Assembly (NCBI GenBank): GCA_029861485.1
Contig: JAOTZF010000102.1
Location: 1-6,717, forward strand
Direction of reading: 5' to 3'
Source: Thermoleophilia bacterium
GTDB taxonomy: Bacteria; Actinomycetota; Thermoleophilia; Miltoncostaeales; Miltoncostaeaceae
Length of the DNA stretch: 6,717 bases
Shown here: positions 1 through 5,359 of the stretch, piece after piece
How positions within the stretch are numbered: the first letter of the stretch is position 1
Layout of the letters: the number at the start of each line of letters is the position of its first letter
Notes under the pieces: generated by a model
What the model was told of the DNA's origin: nothing
The model's input: only the letters and a program-made list of their open reading frames with translations
Database searches by the model: none
Program-made: the position numbers and the translations under genes

Positions 1-1013
1 GCCAGCGTCTTCGACTCGATCTGGCGGATGCGCTCGCGGGTTACCCCGAACCGCCGCCCGATCTCCTCGAGGGTGCGCGGCTCCTCGCCACCCAGTCCGA
101 AGCGCAACTCGAGCACCTTTCGCTCGCGATGGCTCAACCCGTCGAGCACCTCGGCCAGGGCCTCGCGCTGTAGTAGGTCGCTGACCGCCTCTGACGGGCC
201 GACCACTGCCTTGTCCTCCAGCAGATCGCCCAGCTCGGAGTCGTCCTCCTCGCCGACCGGTGTCTCCAGGCTGATCGGCTCCTGGGCGACCTTCTGAATC
301 TCGCGCACCCGCTCCTCGCTCATCTCCAGCTCTTCGGCCATCTCTGCGATCGTCGGCTCGCGGCCGAGGTCCTGGACGAGCTGTCGCTGCACGCGCGAGA
401 GTCGGTTGATGGTCTCGACCATGTGCACGGGCACCCGGATGGTGCGTGCCTGGTCGGCAATCGCGCGCGTAACCGCCTGGCGGATCCACCATGTGGCGTA
501 CGTAGAGAACTTGTAGCCGCGGCGGTAGTCGAACTTCTCTACCGCGCGGATCAAGCCCAGGTTGCCCTCCTGAATCAGGTCGAGGAACGACATCCCCCGC
601 CCCCCGTACCGCTTCGCAACGGAGACCACCAACCGCAGGTTCGCCTCGATGAGCTGCTGCTTGGCGCCCATGTCGTTGCGCTCGATCCTGCGGGCGAGCG
701 ATACCTCCTCGGCCCCGGTCAGCAGCGACACGCGACCGATTTCGCGCAAATACATGCGCACGGAGTCGTTCGGCGAGGCCTTGAAGGTGAGATCGATCTC
801 GGAGCTCGGGATATTGCCCGCTGACGGCGCGTCCATGAGCACGTCCACGCCGAACTCGGAGAGCGCATGCAGCAGTGCCTCCTGCTGCTCATCTCCCAGA
901 TTGGCCGCTTCGATGACCTCCGCAATGCGACTCAGGGTCACTGATCCGTGTTCACGCCCCTCGCGCAGGAGCGCCTGCACGTCCTCATTCGCGGCGACCG
1001 TCTGAGAGCTCAT
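1..1013 (-). CDS. rpoD: Principal RNA polymerase sigma factor RpoD/SigA, group 1 (C-terminus cut by window edge)
   Basis: Housekeeping sigma-70 factor that directs core RNA polymerase to -10/-35 promoters. I translated 337 codons from ATG at 1013 to the left edge; only the last ~20 residues appear to be missing. Residues ~11-62 read like region 1.1 (DVQALLREGR, then LSEFGVDVLMDAP). Region 1.2 begins at D83 (DSVRMYLREIG). Region 2 spans ~120-200 with NLRLVVSVAKRYGGRG, DLIQEGNLGL, the -10 recognition and melting motif STYATWWIRQ, and IRVPVHMVE at ~192-200. Region 3 follows (GREPTIAEMAEEL), then region 4 with LRFGLGG and the -35 helix-turn-helix (TLEEIGRRFGVTRERIRQIE, ~312-331). An intact region 1.1 and full regions 2-4 mark group 1 rather than an alternative sigma. 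The ATG overlaps the dnaG TGA by 4 nt, with GGGGTGA as a modest ribosome site at spacing ~4, so translation is probably coupled to dnaG. Confidence 0.97.
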   Translation of the reverse strand, partial: MSSQTVAANEDVQALLREGREHGSVTLSRIAEVIEAANLGDEQQEALLHALSEFGVDVLMDAPSAGNIPSSEIDLTFKASPNDSVRMYLREIGRVSLLTGAEEVSLARRIERNDMGAKQQLIEANLRLVVSVAKRYGGRGMSFLDLIQEGNLGLIRAVEKFDYRRGYKFSTYATWWIRQAVTRAIADQARTIRVPVHMVETINRLSRVQRQLVQDLGREPTIAEMAEELEMSEERVREIQKVAQEPISLETPVGEEDDSELGDLLEDKAVVGPSEAVSDLLQREALAEVLDGLSHRERKVLELRFGLGGEEPRTLEEIGRRFGVTRERIRQIESKTL

Positions 1014-2731
1014 CGGTCACCCCGAAGACGCCCGCGTAGCTCGGACTGAAGCTGCAGCGCCTCGAGCAAGCCCGGCTCGTCGCCCTCGGAGCGCGCCGCC
1101 GAGATCCGCCGCTGCAGCTCATCGAGCTGAAGGCGGAAGACCGCCTCCTGCAGCTCGGGGTCGCTCGGTTCGTGATCGGCTTGAGCGCGAAGCGCAGTTG
1201 CGAGCCCCGCGACCTCAGCAGGCCAATCGTCGACGGGGGCTCCGGAGGTCACGAGCACGAAAAGCTTCCGATGTAGCGGCTCGTCGAAGACCTCTGTCGA
1301 CAGGGTGTCCAGATGGTTCGCGCGAGCCTCGGCGCTTGCTGCAATCCCCAGGGACAGCACCTGGCGCTCCAGGGCGACCCGCGGCGACAGCTCCGGCCCG
1401 CGCGCCGGGCGTGCGGCCTCGCGGCCGCCGTCCTCACCAAGCGCGCCTCTAAGTCTCTCTTCCAAGCTCCTGGAGAGACCAAGCTCGCTCGTAGCAACCC
1501 GTACCGCCTCATCACGCTCAACCGAGTCTGGCAGGTCGCGCAGTAGATCGGTGATCTCCCCAAGTGCGCGGTCCCGCTCTCGCGCTGAGGCGCCCGCTCG
1601 AGCCGCCCTTGCACGAATGAGGCAAGTTACCAGAGGCTCAGCCGTCTCGACTGCGCGCTTCAGCTGCCTGCGCCCGGACTCGGTCGCTCCGAGATCACCG
1701 GGGTCGGCGCCCTCGGGGAGCTGGACCGCGGAGAGCGCGACCGGTACTCCCCGCGCGGCCTCGGCCGTGCGCCAGGCGGCCTGCTCGCCGGCCTGATCAC
1801 CATCGAAACAGACCCTCACCTCACCGACCGAGCGCCGGAGCGCCCTGATCTGCTCCGTGGTCAGCGCCGTGCCCATACAGGCGACGGCGGCCTCGACTCC
1901 CGCTGCAACCATGCCCATTACATCGGTATATCCCTCGGCGACGACAACCCACCCCTGGCGGGCGGCGCTCGACCGGGCCAGATCGAGTCCGTACAGGAGG
2001 TGCCGCTTGCGAAAGTGCGGACCCTCTGGAGAGTTGACGTACTTGGCGCGCTGATTGGGATCGAGAGTGCGGGCGCCGAAGCCCTGGACGCGCCCACGAG
2101 CGTCGGATATCGGGAAGGTGATCCGCGAGGAGAAGAAGTCTCGCAACTGCCCTCCACGCACGCTGGCGAGCCCCGCGTCGCGCATCTCCTGGGCATGAAA
2201 GCCGCCTTCCGAGGCGCGATCCAGGAGGGCCGTCCCGCTCGATGGCGCGTAACCGATGCGAAATCGGCGCAGCAGTTCCTCGTCGAAGCCACGGCCCAGC
2301 AGGTAGTCGCGAGCGGGCTGTGCCTCGCCGGCCTTCCAGAGGTACTCGGCGTAGTAGCTCGCAGCCCGATCGAGCAGCTCGCCGCGCCTCCTCGCGGCCT
2401 CGCGCTGAGCCTCTTGCTGCGGTGAGCTCTCGGCGTATTTGACCTCGATCCCGAAGCGCTCGGCCAGAACCTCGACGGCCTCGGCGAAGTCTCCGGCGCC
2501 CTCGATCTGCTGCACCCAGTCGAGCGCGTCGCCGCTCTCGTGGCAGCCGAAGCAGTAGTACCGTGACTCATCGGGCAGCAAGCAGAACGAGGGGGCGGTC
2601 TCGTCGTGAAACGGGCACGGCCCCCACCAGCGCCCGCCCCGACGCGCAAGCTGAATCCGGTCGCCGACCAACTCGGGAAGTGAGGCCGCGTCGCGTACTT
2701 CCCGCACGGTCTGATCAGAGATGCGGGGCAT
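1010..2731 (-). CDS. dnaG: DNA primase DnaG
   Basis: Synthesises the RNA primers for replication. The product is 573 residues, close to the usual ~600. The N-terminal CHC2 zinc finger is complete: C39, H42, C60 and C63 (CPFH ... YYCFGCHESGD). The RNA polymerase domain follows, with SRITFPISDARGRVQGFGAR at ~202-221. The TOPRIM metal site is intact: E266 in VAEGYTD, D310 and D312 in CFDGDQAG, and DPGD at ~343-346. The C-terminal ~130 residues are divergent and helical, as expected for the DnaB-helicase-binding domain. I chose the ATG at 2731 because MPRISDQTVREV aligns with the usual DnaG N-terminus. The frame stays open to a GTG at 2800, but those 23 extra residues are Gly/Pro-rich and unlike the family. 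No good Shine-Dalgarno precedes 2731. The gene lies 93 nt after dgt and overlaps rpoD by 4 nt. A dgt-dnaG pairing is common in actinobacteria. Confidence 0.97.
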   Translation of the reverse strand: MPRISDQTVREVRDAASLPELVGDRIQLARRGGRWWGPCPFHDETAPSFCLLPDESRYYCFGCHESGDALDWVQQIEGAGDFAEAVEVLAERFGIEVKYAESSPQQEAQREAARRRGELLDRAASYYAEYLWKAGEAQPARDYLLGRGFDEELLRRFRIGYAPSSGTALLDRASEGGFHAQEMRDAGLASVRGGQLRDFFSSRITFPISDARGRVQGFGARTLDPNQRAKYVNSPEGPHFRKRHLLYGLDLARSSAARQGWVVVAEGYTDVMGMVAAGVEAAVACMGTALTTEQIRALRRSVGEVRVCFDGDQAGEQAAWRTAEAARGVPVALSAVQLPEGADPGDLGATESGRRQLKRAVETAEPLVTCLIRARAARAGASARERDRALGEITDLLRDLPDSVERDEAVRVATSELGLSRSLEERLRGALGEDGGREAARPARGPELSPRVALERQVLSLGIAASAEARANHLDTLSTEVFDEPLHRKLFVLVTSGAPVDDWPAEVAGLATALRAQADHEPSDPELQEAVFRLQLDELQRRISAARSEGDEPGLLEALQLQSELRGRLRGDR

Positions 2732-2756
2732 CGCGGAAGTCTGACAATCAGGCCCG

Positions 2757-2782
2757 GGGGCGTCTAGCGGGCCGCTCGCCCC
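2757..2782 (-). other. Predicted hairpin in the dgt-dnaG gap
   Basis: In the 93-nt gap between dgt and dnaG, GGGGCG (2757-2762) can pair with CGCCCC (2777-2782), and AGCG (2766-2769) with CGCT (2773-2776), around a 3-nt loop GGC and a 3-nt bulge (2763-2765). This gives about ten GC-rich pairs. In the transcribed (minus) direction the stem is followed by a G/C stretch and only a short TGATTGT, with no U tract, so it is not a classic intrinsic terminator. It could be an mRNA processing or attenuation element that sets dnaG dosage relative to dgt, or simply chance in GC-rich DNA. Confidence 0.3.
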
Positions 2783-2824
2783 ACCCAGCCCCCCGACCAC
2801 AGCAGGATTGGTCGTCGCGAGCGG

Positions 2825-3781
2825 CTACAGCAGACCCTCAGTCGGCATGAACGTCGAACGGTAGAGGCGCATGGCGTAGCGGTCGGTCATGCCCGCCACG
2901 TGATCGGTGACCCGTGCGACGGGATCAGCCTCGGGCGACGGTGGGAGCTGCTCGGGGTGCTCGAGGAACCACTCGAACAGGGATGTCACCACGCGCGCAG
3001 CGCGCTCGGCCTCGGCACGGGCCGCCGGCCCCAAATACACGCGGTCGAACATGAACTTCCGCAGTCGCATGAAGGCCCGTCCGATCTCGTCGGACTGCCG
3101 GATCTCATCCCGGTCGGCGCTGCTTGCGACGATGTCCTGCATCAGTGTGTTGAGGCGCATCGAGCCGGTCGCGCCCAGAACGGCGATCTCATCTTCCGGC
3201 AGCTCGCCGGCCTTGAGGGCGCCGGCGCGCACGGCGTCCTCGATATCGTGGTTGATGTAGGCAATACGGTCGAGTAGGCGCACGGTCTGGCCCTCGAGCG
3301 TCTCCGGCCGCCCCGATCCCGAGTGATTGCGGATGCCGTCCACCACCTGGCGGGTGAGATTCAGCCCTTTGCCGTCGCGCTCGAGCACCTCGACGACCCG
3401 CACGCCGTGCTCGTTGTGGCGGAAGCGCCTTCCGTGCTGCTTCGAGAGAATGGCGTCGAGTGCGTGCTCACCGGCGTGACCAAACGGAGCATGGCCGATG
3501 TCGTGCCCGATCGCGATCGCCTCCACGAGGTCCTCGTTCAGCGCCAGGGCGCGGGCCACGGTGCGGGCGAGTGCCGAGACCTCGAGAGTGTGGGTCATCC
3601 GCGTGCGGTAGTGGTCTCCCCGCGGCGAGATGAATACCTGGGTCTTGTGCTTGAGGCGCCGGAAGGCGTTGGTGTGAAGGAGCCGGTCGCGGTCGCGCAC
3701 GAACGGTGAGCGAAGGGGATCGGGCTCGATCGCACGAGCGCGCTCGGCGTCCTCGCTACGGGTGGCGCGTGGGTTGACCAG
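2825..3781 (-). CDS. dgt: Deoxyguanosinetriphosphate triphosphohydrolase-like protein (HD-domain dNTPase)
   Basis: Hydrolyses dNTPs to deoxynucleosides plus triphosphate, limiting dNTP pools. Numbering from GTG 3700 (291 residues), the HD-domain metal ligands are all present: H37 (MTHTLEV), H66-D67 (IGHDIGHAPFGHAGE) and D152 (YINHDIEDAV). Family motifs FRRLKHKTQVF (~13-23) and GDHYRTRMTHT (~28-38) lead into the catalytic core, and the C-terminus ends with the usual DRYAMRLY helix. Start choice is a problem. The family-conserved RSPF preceding the RDRDR motif, and an upstream NPRATRSEDAERAR stretch typical of dgt N-termini, are encoded upstream of GTG 3700, but no ATG, GTG or TTG occurs in frame there. 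I extended the gene to CTG 3781, which has AGGG at spacing 6 (GGAG at 11) and lies 8 nt after the preceding stop. GTC at 3778 could be a mutated or mis-called GTG. The conventional alternative is GTG 3700. It is probably the second gene of the operon leading to dnaG. Confidence 0.93.
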   Translation of the reverse strand: MVNPRATRSEDAERARAIEPDPLRSPFVRDRDRLLHTNAFRRLKHKTQVFISPRGDHYRTRMTHTLEVSALARTVARALALNEDLVEAIAIGHDIGHAPFGHAGEHALDAILSKQHGRRFRHNEHGVRVVEVLERDGKGLNLTRQVVDGIRNHSGSGRPETLEGQTVRLLDRIAYINHDIEDAVRAGALKAGELPEDEIAVLGATGSMRLNTLMQDIVASSADRDEIRQSDEIGRAFMRLRKFMFDRVYLGPAARAEAERAARVVTSLFEWFLEHPEQLPPSPEADPVARVTDHVAGMTDRYAMRLYRSTFMPTEGLL

Positions 3782-3789
3782 GGCCGGCC

Positions 3790-4536
3790 CTACTCCGACT
3801 CGCGCAGAACCATCGGAAACACCCAGGGACCTCGAGCGGGCTCGCCGACGCTTGCCCCGACGGTGCCGATCGTCACGGTGAGCCGGCTGGTGTCGACCGG
3901 TGGCGCCGGTGCGATCGCGAGCGAGCCGTCGACCCGGTTGCCGCGGCGCTCGTTCGGCAGCTGCTCCACTCGATACAGGCGCCCGGCATCGTCGATCGCG
4001 ATCGCCTCCAGCACATCAAGGTCGCGGCGAGCGGCGGCGCCCTCGGCGTGAGCCAAATAGCGCAGCCGAGCACCCATCTGGAAGATCTCCAGCGCCGTTG
4101 CTGCGACCGTGACACCGTCGGCCGACTGGCTCTGGTTGACCGCCAAGACCGAACGCAGCCCACCGGGCGCGAAACCGAGGCCCTCCGGGAAGTCTCCCGG
4201 TACCTCTCCCCACTCCTCGGGCAGGCGCGGCGGACCTGGAGGTGCCTCTGGCTGATCCGGGAAGCGCGACGGACTGCGGTGCTTCCAGATGTGCGGCCGC
4301 TCGCGGAAGAGCTCGATGAGGCCGCGATGGGAGAACGTCCGCCCGTCGTCCGGGATGAAGACGCGCCGTTTGCCCGCGTCGGGCCGGCGTAGCTCGAAGA
4401 ACGCCCCCGGCGCATCGGCGGGCCCGACGGGAGCGCAGGAATCCGCATAGTGCAAGCGCTCGATCTGCCAGCCGTCGATCAGCCGCTCGATCAGATCACC
4501 GAGGCTTGAGAGTTCGTACGGTTCGTCGGCGGTGAC
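3790..4536 (-). CDS. Hypothetical protein, first gene of the dgt-dnaG-rpoD cluster
   Basis: I do not recognise this family. Counting from 4536 it has 248 residues. The N-terminal part (~1-87) begins with a helix-like stretch (LGDLIERLIDGWQIERL) and continues with alternating charged/hydrophobic segments (KRRVFIPDDGRTF, LIELFRERPHIWKHR). A proline-rich linker (~88-125) separates it from a C-terminal part (~129-246) rich in beta-type alternation (SRLTVTIGTVGAS, then GPWVFPMVL near the end). No signal peptide, membrane segment, cysteine cluster or catalytic motif is visible, so it is probably cytosolic. The only canonical in-frame start is TTG 4455 with no good ribosome site. Coding-like sequence continues upstream to GTC 4536, which sits 6 nt after a strong AGAGGAG; I place the start there, assuming a GTC start, a mutated start or a base error. 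The TAG stop is 8 nt before the proposed dgt start. Role unknown; co-location with dgt, dnaG and rpoD suggests a housekeeping link, by inference only. Confidence 0.65.
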   Translation of the reverse strand, partial: VTADEPYELSSLGDLIERLIDGWQIERLHYADSCAPVGPADAPGAFFELRRPDAGKRRVFIPDDGRTFSHRGLIELFRERPHIWKHRSPSRFPDQPEAPPGPPRLPEEWGEVPGDFPEGLGFAPGGLRSVLAVNQSQSADGVTVAATALEIFQMGARLRYLAHAEGAAARRDLDVLEAIAIDDAGRLYRVEQLPNERRGNRVDGSLAIAPAPPVDTSRLTVTIGTVGASVGEPARGPWVFPMVLRESE

Positions 4537-4542
4537 GGGTAT

Positions 4543-4549
4543 CTCCTCT
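4543..4549 (-). promoter_or_regulatory. Strong ribosome binding site (AGAGGAG) deciding the start of the hypothetical gene
   Basis: Read on the minus strand, AGAGGAG is followed by ATACCC and then GTC ACC GCC GAC, the point where coding-like sequence begins. The 6-nt spacing is ideal. It is the best Shine-Dalgarno match in the window, yet no ATG, GTG or TTG follows it in the gene's frame until position 4455, 88 nt away. Confidence 0.5.
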
Positions 4550-4565
4550 GCCCTTCGGAGGGCCG

Positions 4566-4571
4566 ATGCTA
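4566..4571 (-). promoter_or_regulatory. Possible -10 element for the hypothetical-dgt-dnaG-rpoD operon
   Basis: TAGCAT on the minus strand fits the TAnnnT pattern of high-GC sigma-70 promoters. Transcription would begin near 4559, giving a leader of about 24 nt that contains the AGAGGAG site. No convincing -35 hexamer lies 16-18 nt upstream, so support is weak. The divergent sirB-like gene starts at 4619, so both transcription units would share this short interval; a TTGAAC at 4584-4589 on the plus strand is a weak -35 candidate for sirB. Confidence 0.3.
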
Positions 4572-4618
4572 CACGCGGGAGACTTGAACACTGCCCGCCA
4601 CCACGGCACGGTTAGGGC

Positions 4619-5116
4619 ATGGCCCGCGCCACATCGATGCAAGCACCCTCAAACCCGCCAGCCGGAGCGCCAACGGAGAGGACCGGGCTGGTAGTCGTGG
4701 ACCATGGCTCGCGACGCTCGGAGTCGAACGACATGCTTCTGGAGATGGTCAAGATGGTGCGCGAGGCCGTGCCGTACCCCATCGTCGAACCGGCCCATAT
4801 GGAGCTCGCCGAGCCGTCGATCGCAACGGCATTCGATCGCTGCGTCGATCAGGGCGCGGAGCTCGTGGTGATCAGCCCGTACTTCCTCTTGCCGGGACGT
4901 CACTGGCACCAGGACATTCCGGAGCTCGCGACCGAAGCGGCCGACCAGCACGAGGGCGTGACCTTCCTGGTTACGGCGCCACTGGGCTTGCACCCGCTGA
5001 TGGCGGAGGTCGTGGGCTCGCGCGTCGCCCACTGCCTGAGCCACGTCGCAGGTGAGGCCGAAGAGTGCGAGGCGTGCGCGGGCACCGGCCGCTGCCGCCT
5101 GCAGTCAGCCGCGTAG
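4619..5116 (+). CDS. sirB: CbiX/SirB-type sirohydrochlorin chelatase
   Basis: Short, single-domain (165-residue) class II chelatase related to CbiX small form and SirB, which insert Fe2+ (siroheme) or Co2+ (cobalamin route) into sirohydrochlorin. The signature starts at residue ~24 with LVVVDHGSRRSESNDML; H29 is the predicted metal-binding histidine. AHMELAEPSI (~59-68) carries the second conserved segment, and LVVISPYFLLPGRHWHQDIP (~82-101) the typical third, with H95 and H97. VDHGSRR together with AHMELAEPS resembles the SirB form known from plant plastids more than cobalamin-operon CbiX, so ferrochelatase activity for sulfite or nitrite reductase siroheme is my preferred guess. The tail has C150, C153 and C159 (C-x2-C-x5-C) plus C139, possible Fe-S or metal ligands. 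The first ~20 residues are Pro/Ala-rich and not part of the fold; ATG 4637 is an alternative start, and neither has a strong ribosome site. No siroheme or cobalamin partner gene is adjacent. Confidence 0.87.
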   Translation: MARATSMQAPSNPPAGAPTERTGLVVVDHGSRRSESNDMLLEMVKMVREAVPYPIVEPAHMELAEPSIATAFDRCVDQGAELVVISPYFLLPGRHWHQDIPELATEAADQHEGVTFLVTAPLGLHPLMAEVVGSRVAHCLSHVAGEAEECEACAGTGRCRLQSAA

Positions 5117-5127
5117 CCCTCCATCGG

Positions 5128-5143
5128 GGACGGCCCCCCGTCC
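5128..5143 (+). terminator. Possible terminator hairpin after sirB
   Basis: GGACGG (5128-5133) and CCGTCC (5138-5143) form a perfect 6-bp stem with a CCCC loop, 12 nt after the sirB stop. No U tract follows on either strand, so it is at best a weak, possibly bidirectional, terminator between the convergent sirB and glyS transcripts. The remaining stretch 5144-5268 shows no recognisable gene or RNA. Confidence 0.35.
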
Positions 5144-5268
5144 GGCGGCGATGCGAGCCGCTTGAACCGCGAAGGGCGAGCACGAGAAGTGGCCGAGCGG
5201 ACTCGCACACAACTCGGACCAGATGGCCGATCCCGTCCCGATCGAGCGTTTCGAGGGGGTCGAACGCG

Positions 5269-5342
5269 GGCCACGTTGGCGCGCTTGCCGCCAAGAGGTC
5301 GCGCATCTCGCCGACACCCTCCTCAAAGGCATACACGCGCAT
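5269..5342 (-). pseudogene. ppdK: Frameshifted 5' remnant of pyruvate phosphate dikinase (ppdK)
   Basis: ATG at 5342, 17 nt after the glyS stop, opens with MRVYAFEEGVGEMRDLL, matching the highly conserved PPDK N-terminus (VY-x-F-EEG-x-x-EM-K/R-DLL). The family continues GGKGANVAEMT. Here the next bases give GGKRANVA only in the +1-shifted frame (5292-5269), consistent with loss of one G after the TTG codon and a G-to-C change (GGC to CGC). Beyond ~5269 none of the three frames resembles PPDK, so nearly all of the ~870-residue enzyme is gone. PPDK interconverts pyruvate and phosphoenolpyruvate, and as I recall ppdK often follows glyS in Thermoleophilia-like genomes. I infer a decayed gene left by a deletion; an assembly join near 5268 is the main alternative. 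The ATG frame itself stays open to 4971, but its later part is Arg-rich and lies antisense to sirB, so a functional protein is unlikely. Confidence 0.6.
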
Positions 5343-5359
5343 GATCGGTGGTGTCGCCG

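Noticed and set aside
1918..2649. 243-codon minus-strand frame within dnaG
   Set aside because: Out-of-frame shadow with Arg/Ser/Pro-rich composition; the dnaG frame carries all catalytic motifs.
2732..2800. N-terminal extension of DnaG from GTG 2800
   Set aside because: The 23 added residues are Gly/Pro-rich and lack similarity to DnaG N-termini; ATG 2731 starts exactly at the conserved segment.
3323..3709. 128-codon plus-strand frame antisense to dgt
   Set aside because: Lies opposite the conserved HD core of dgt; composition reflects the complement of that gene.
3873..4448. 191-codon minus-strand frame overlapping the hypothetical gene
   Set aside because: Extremely Arg/Ser-rich, as expected for an off-frame reading of GC-rich coding DNA; the 3790-4536 frame has normal protein composition.
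5185..5265. tRNA-Ser/Leu-like stretch (GTGGCCGAGCGG followed later by GGTCGAAC)
   Set aside because: The D-arm and T-loop resemblances are isolated; no acceptor stem pairs, no anticodon arm forms and no T-stem complement is present.
4971..5342. Open 123-codon minus-strand frame starting at ATG 5342 as an independent gene
   Set aside because: Only the first 17 codons match a family (PPDK); the rest is frame-shifted, becomes Arg/Gly-rich and runs antisense into sirB.
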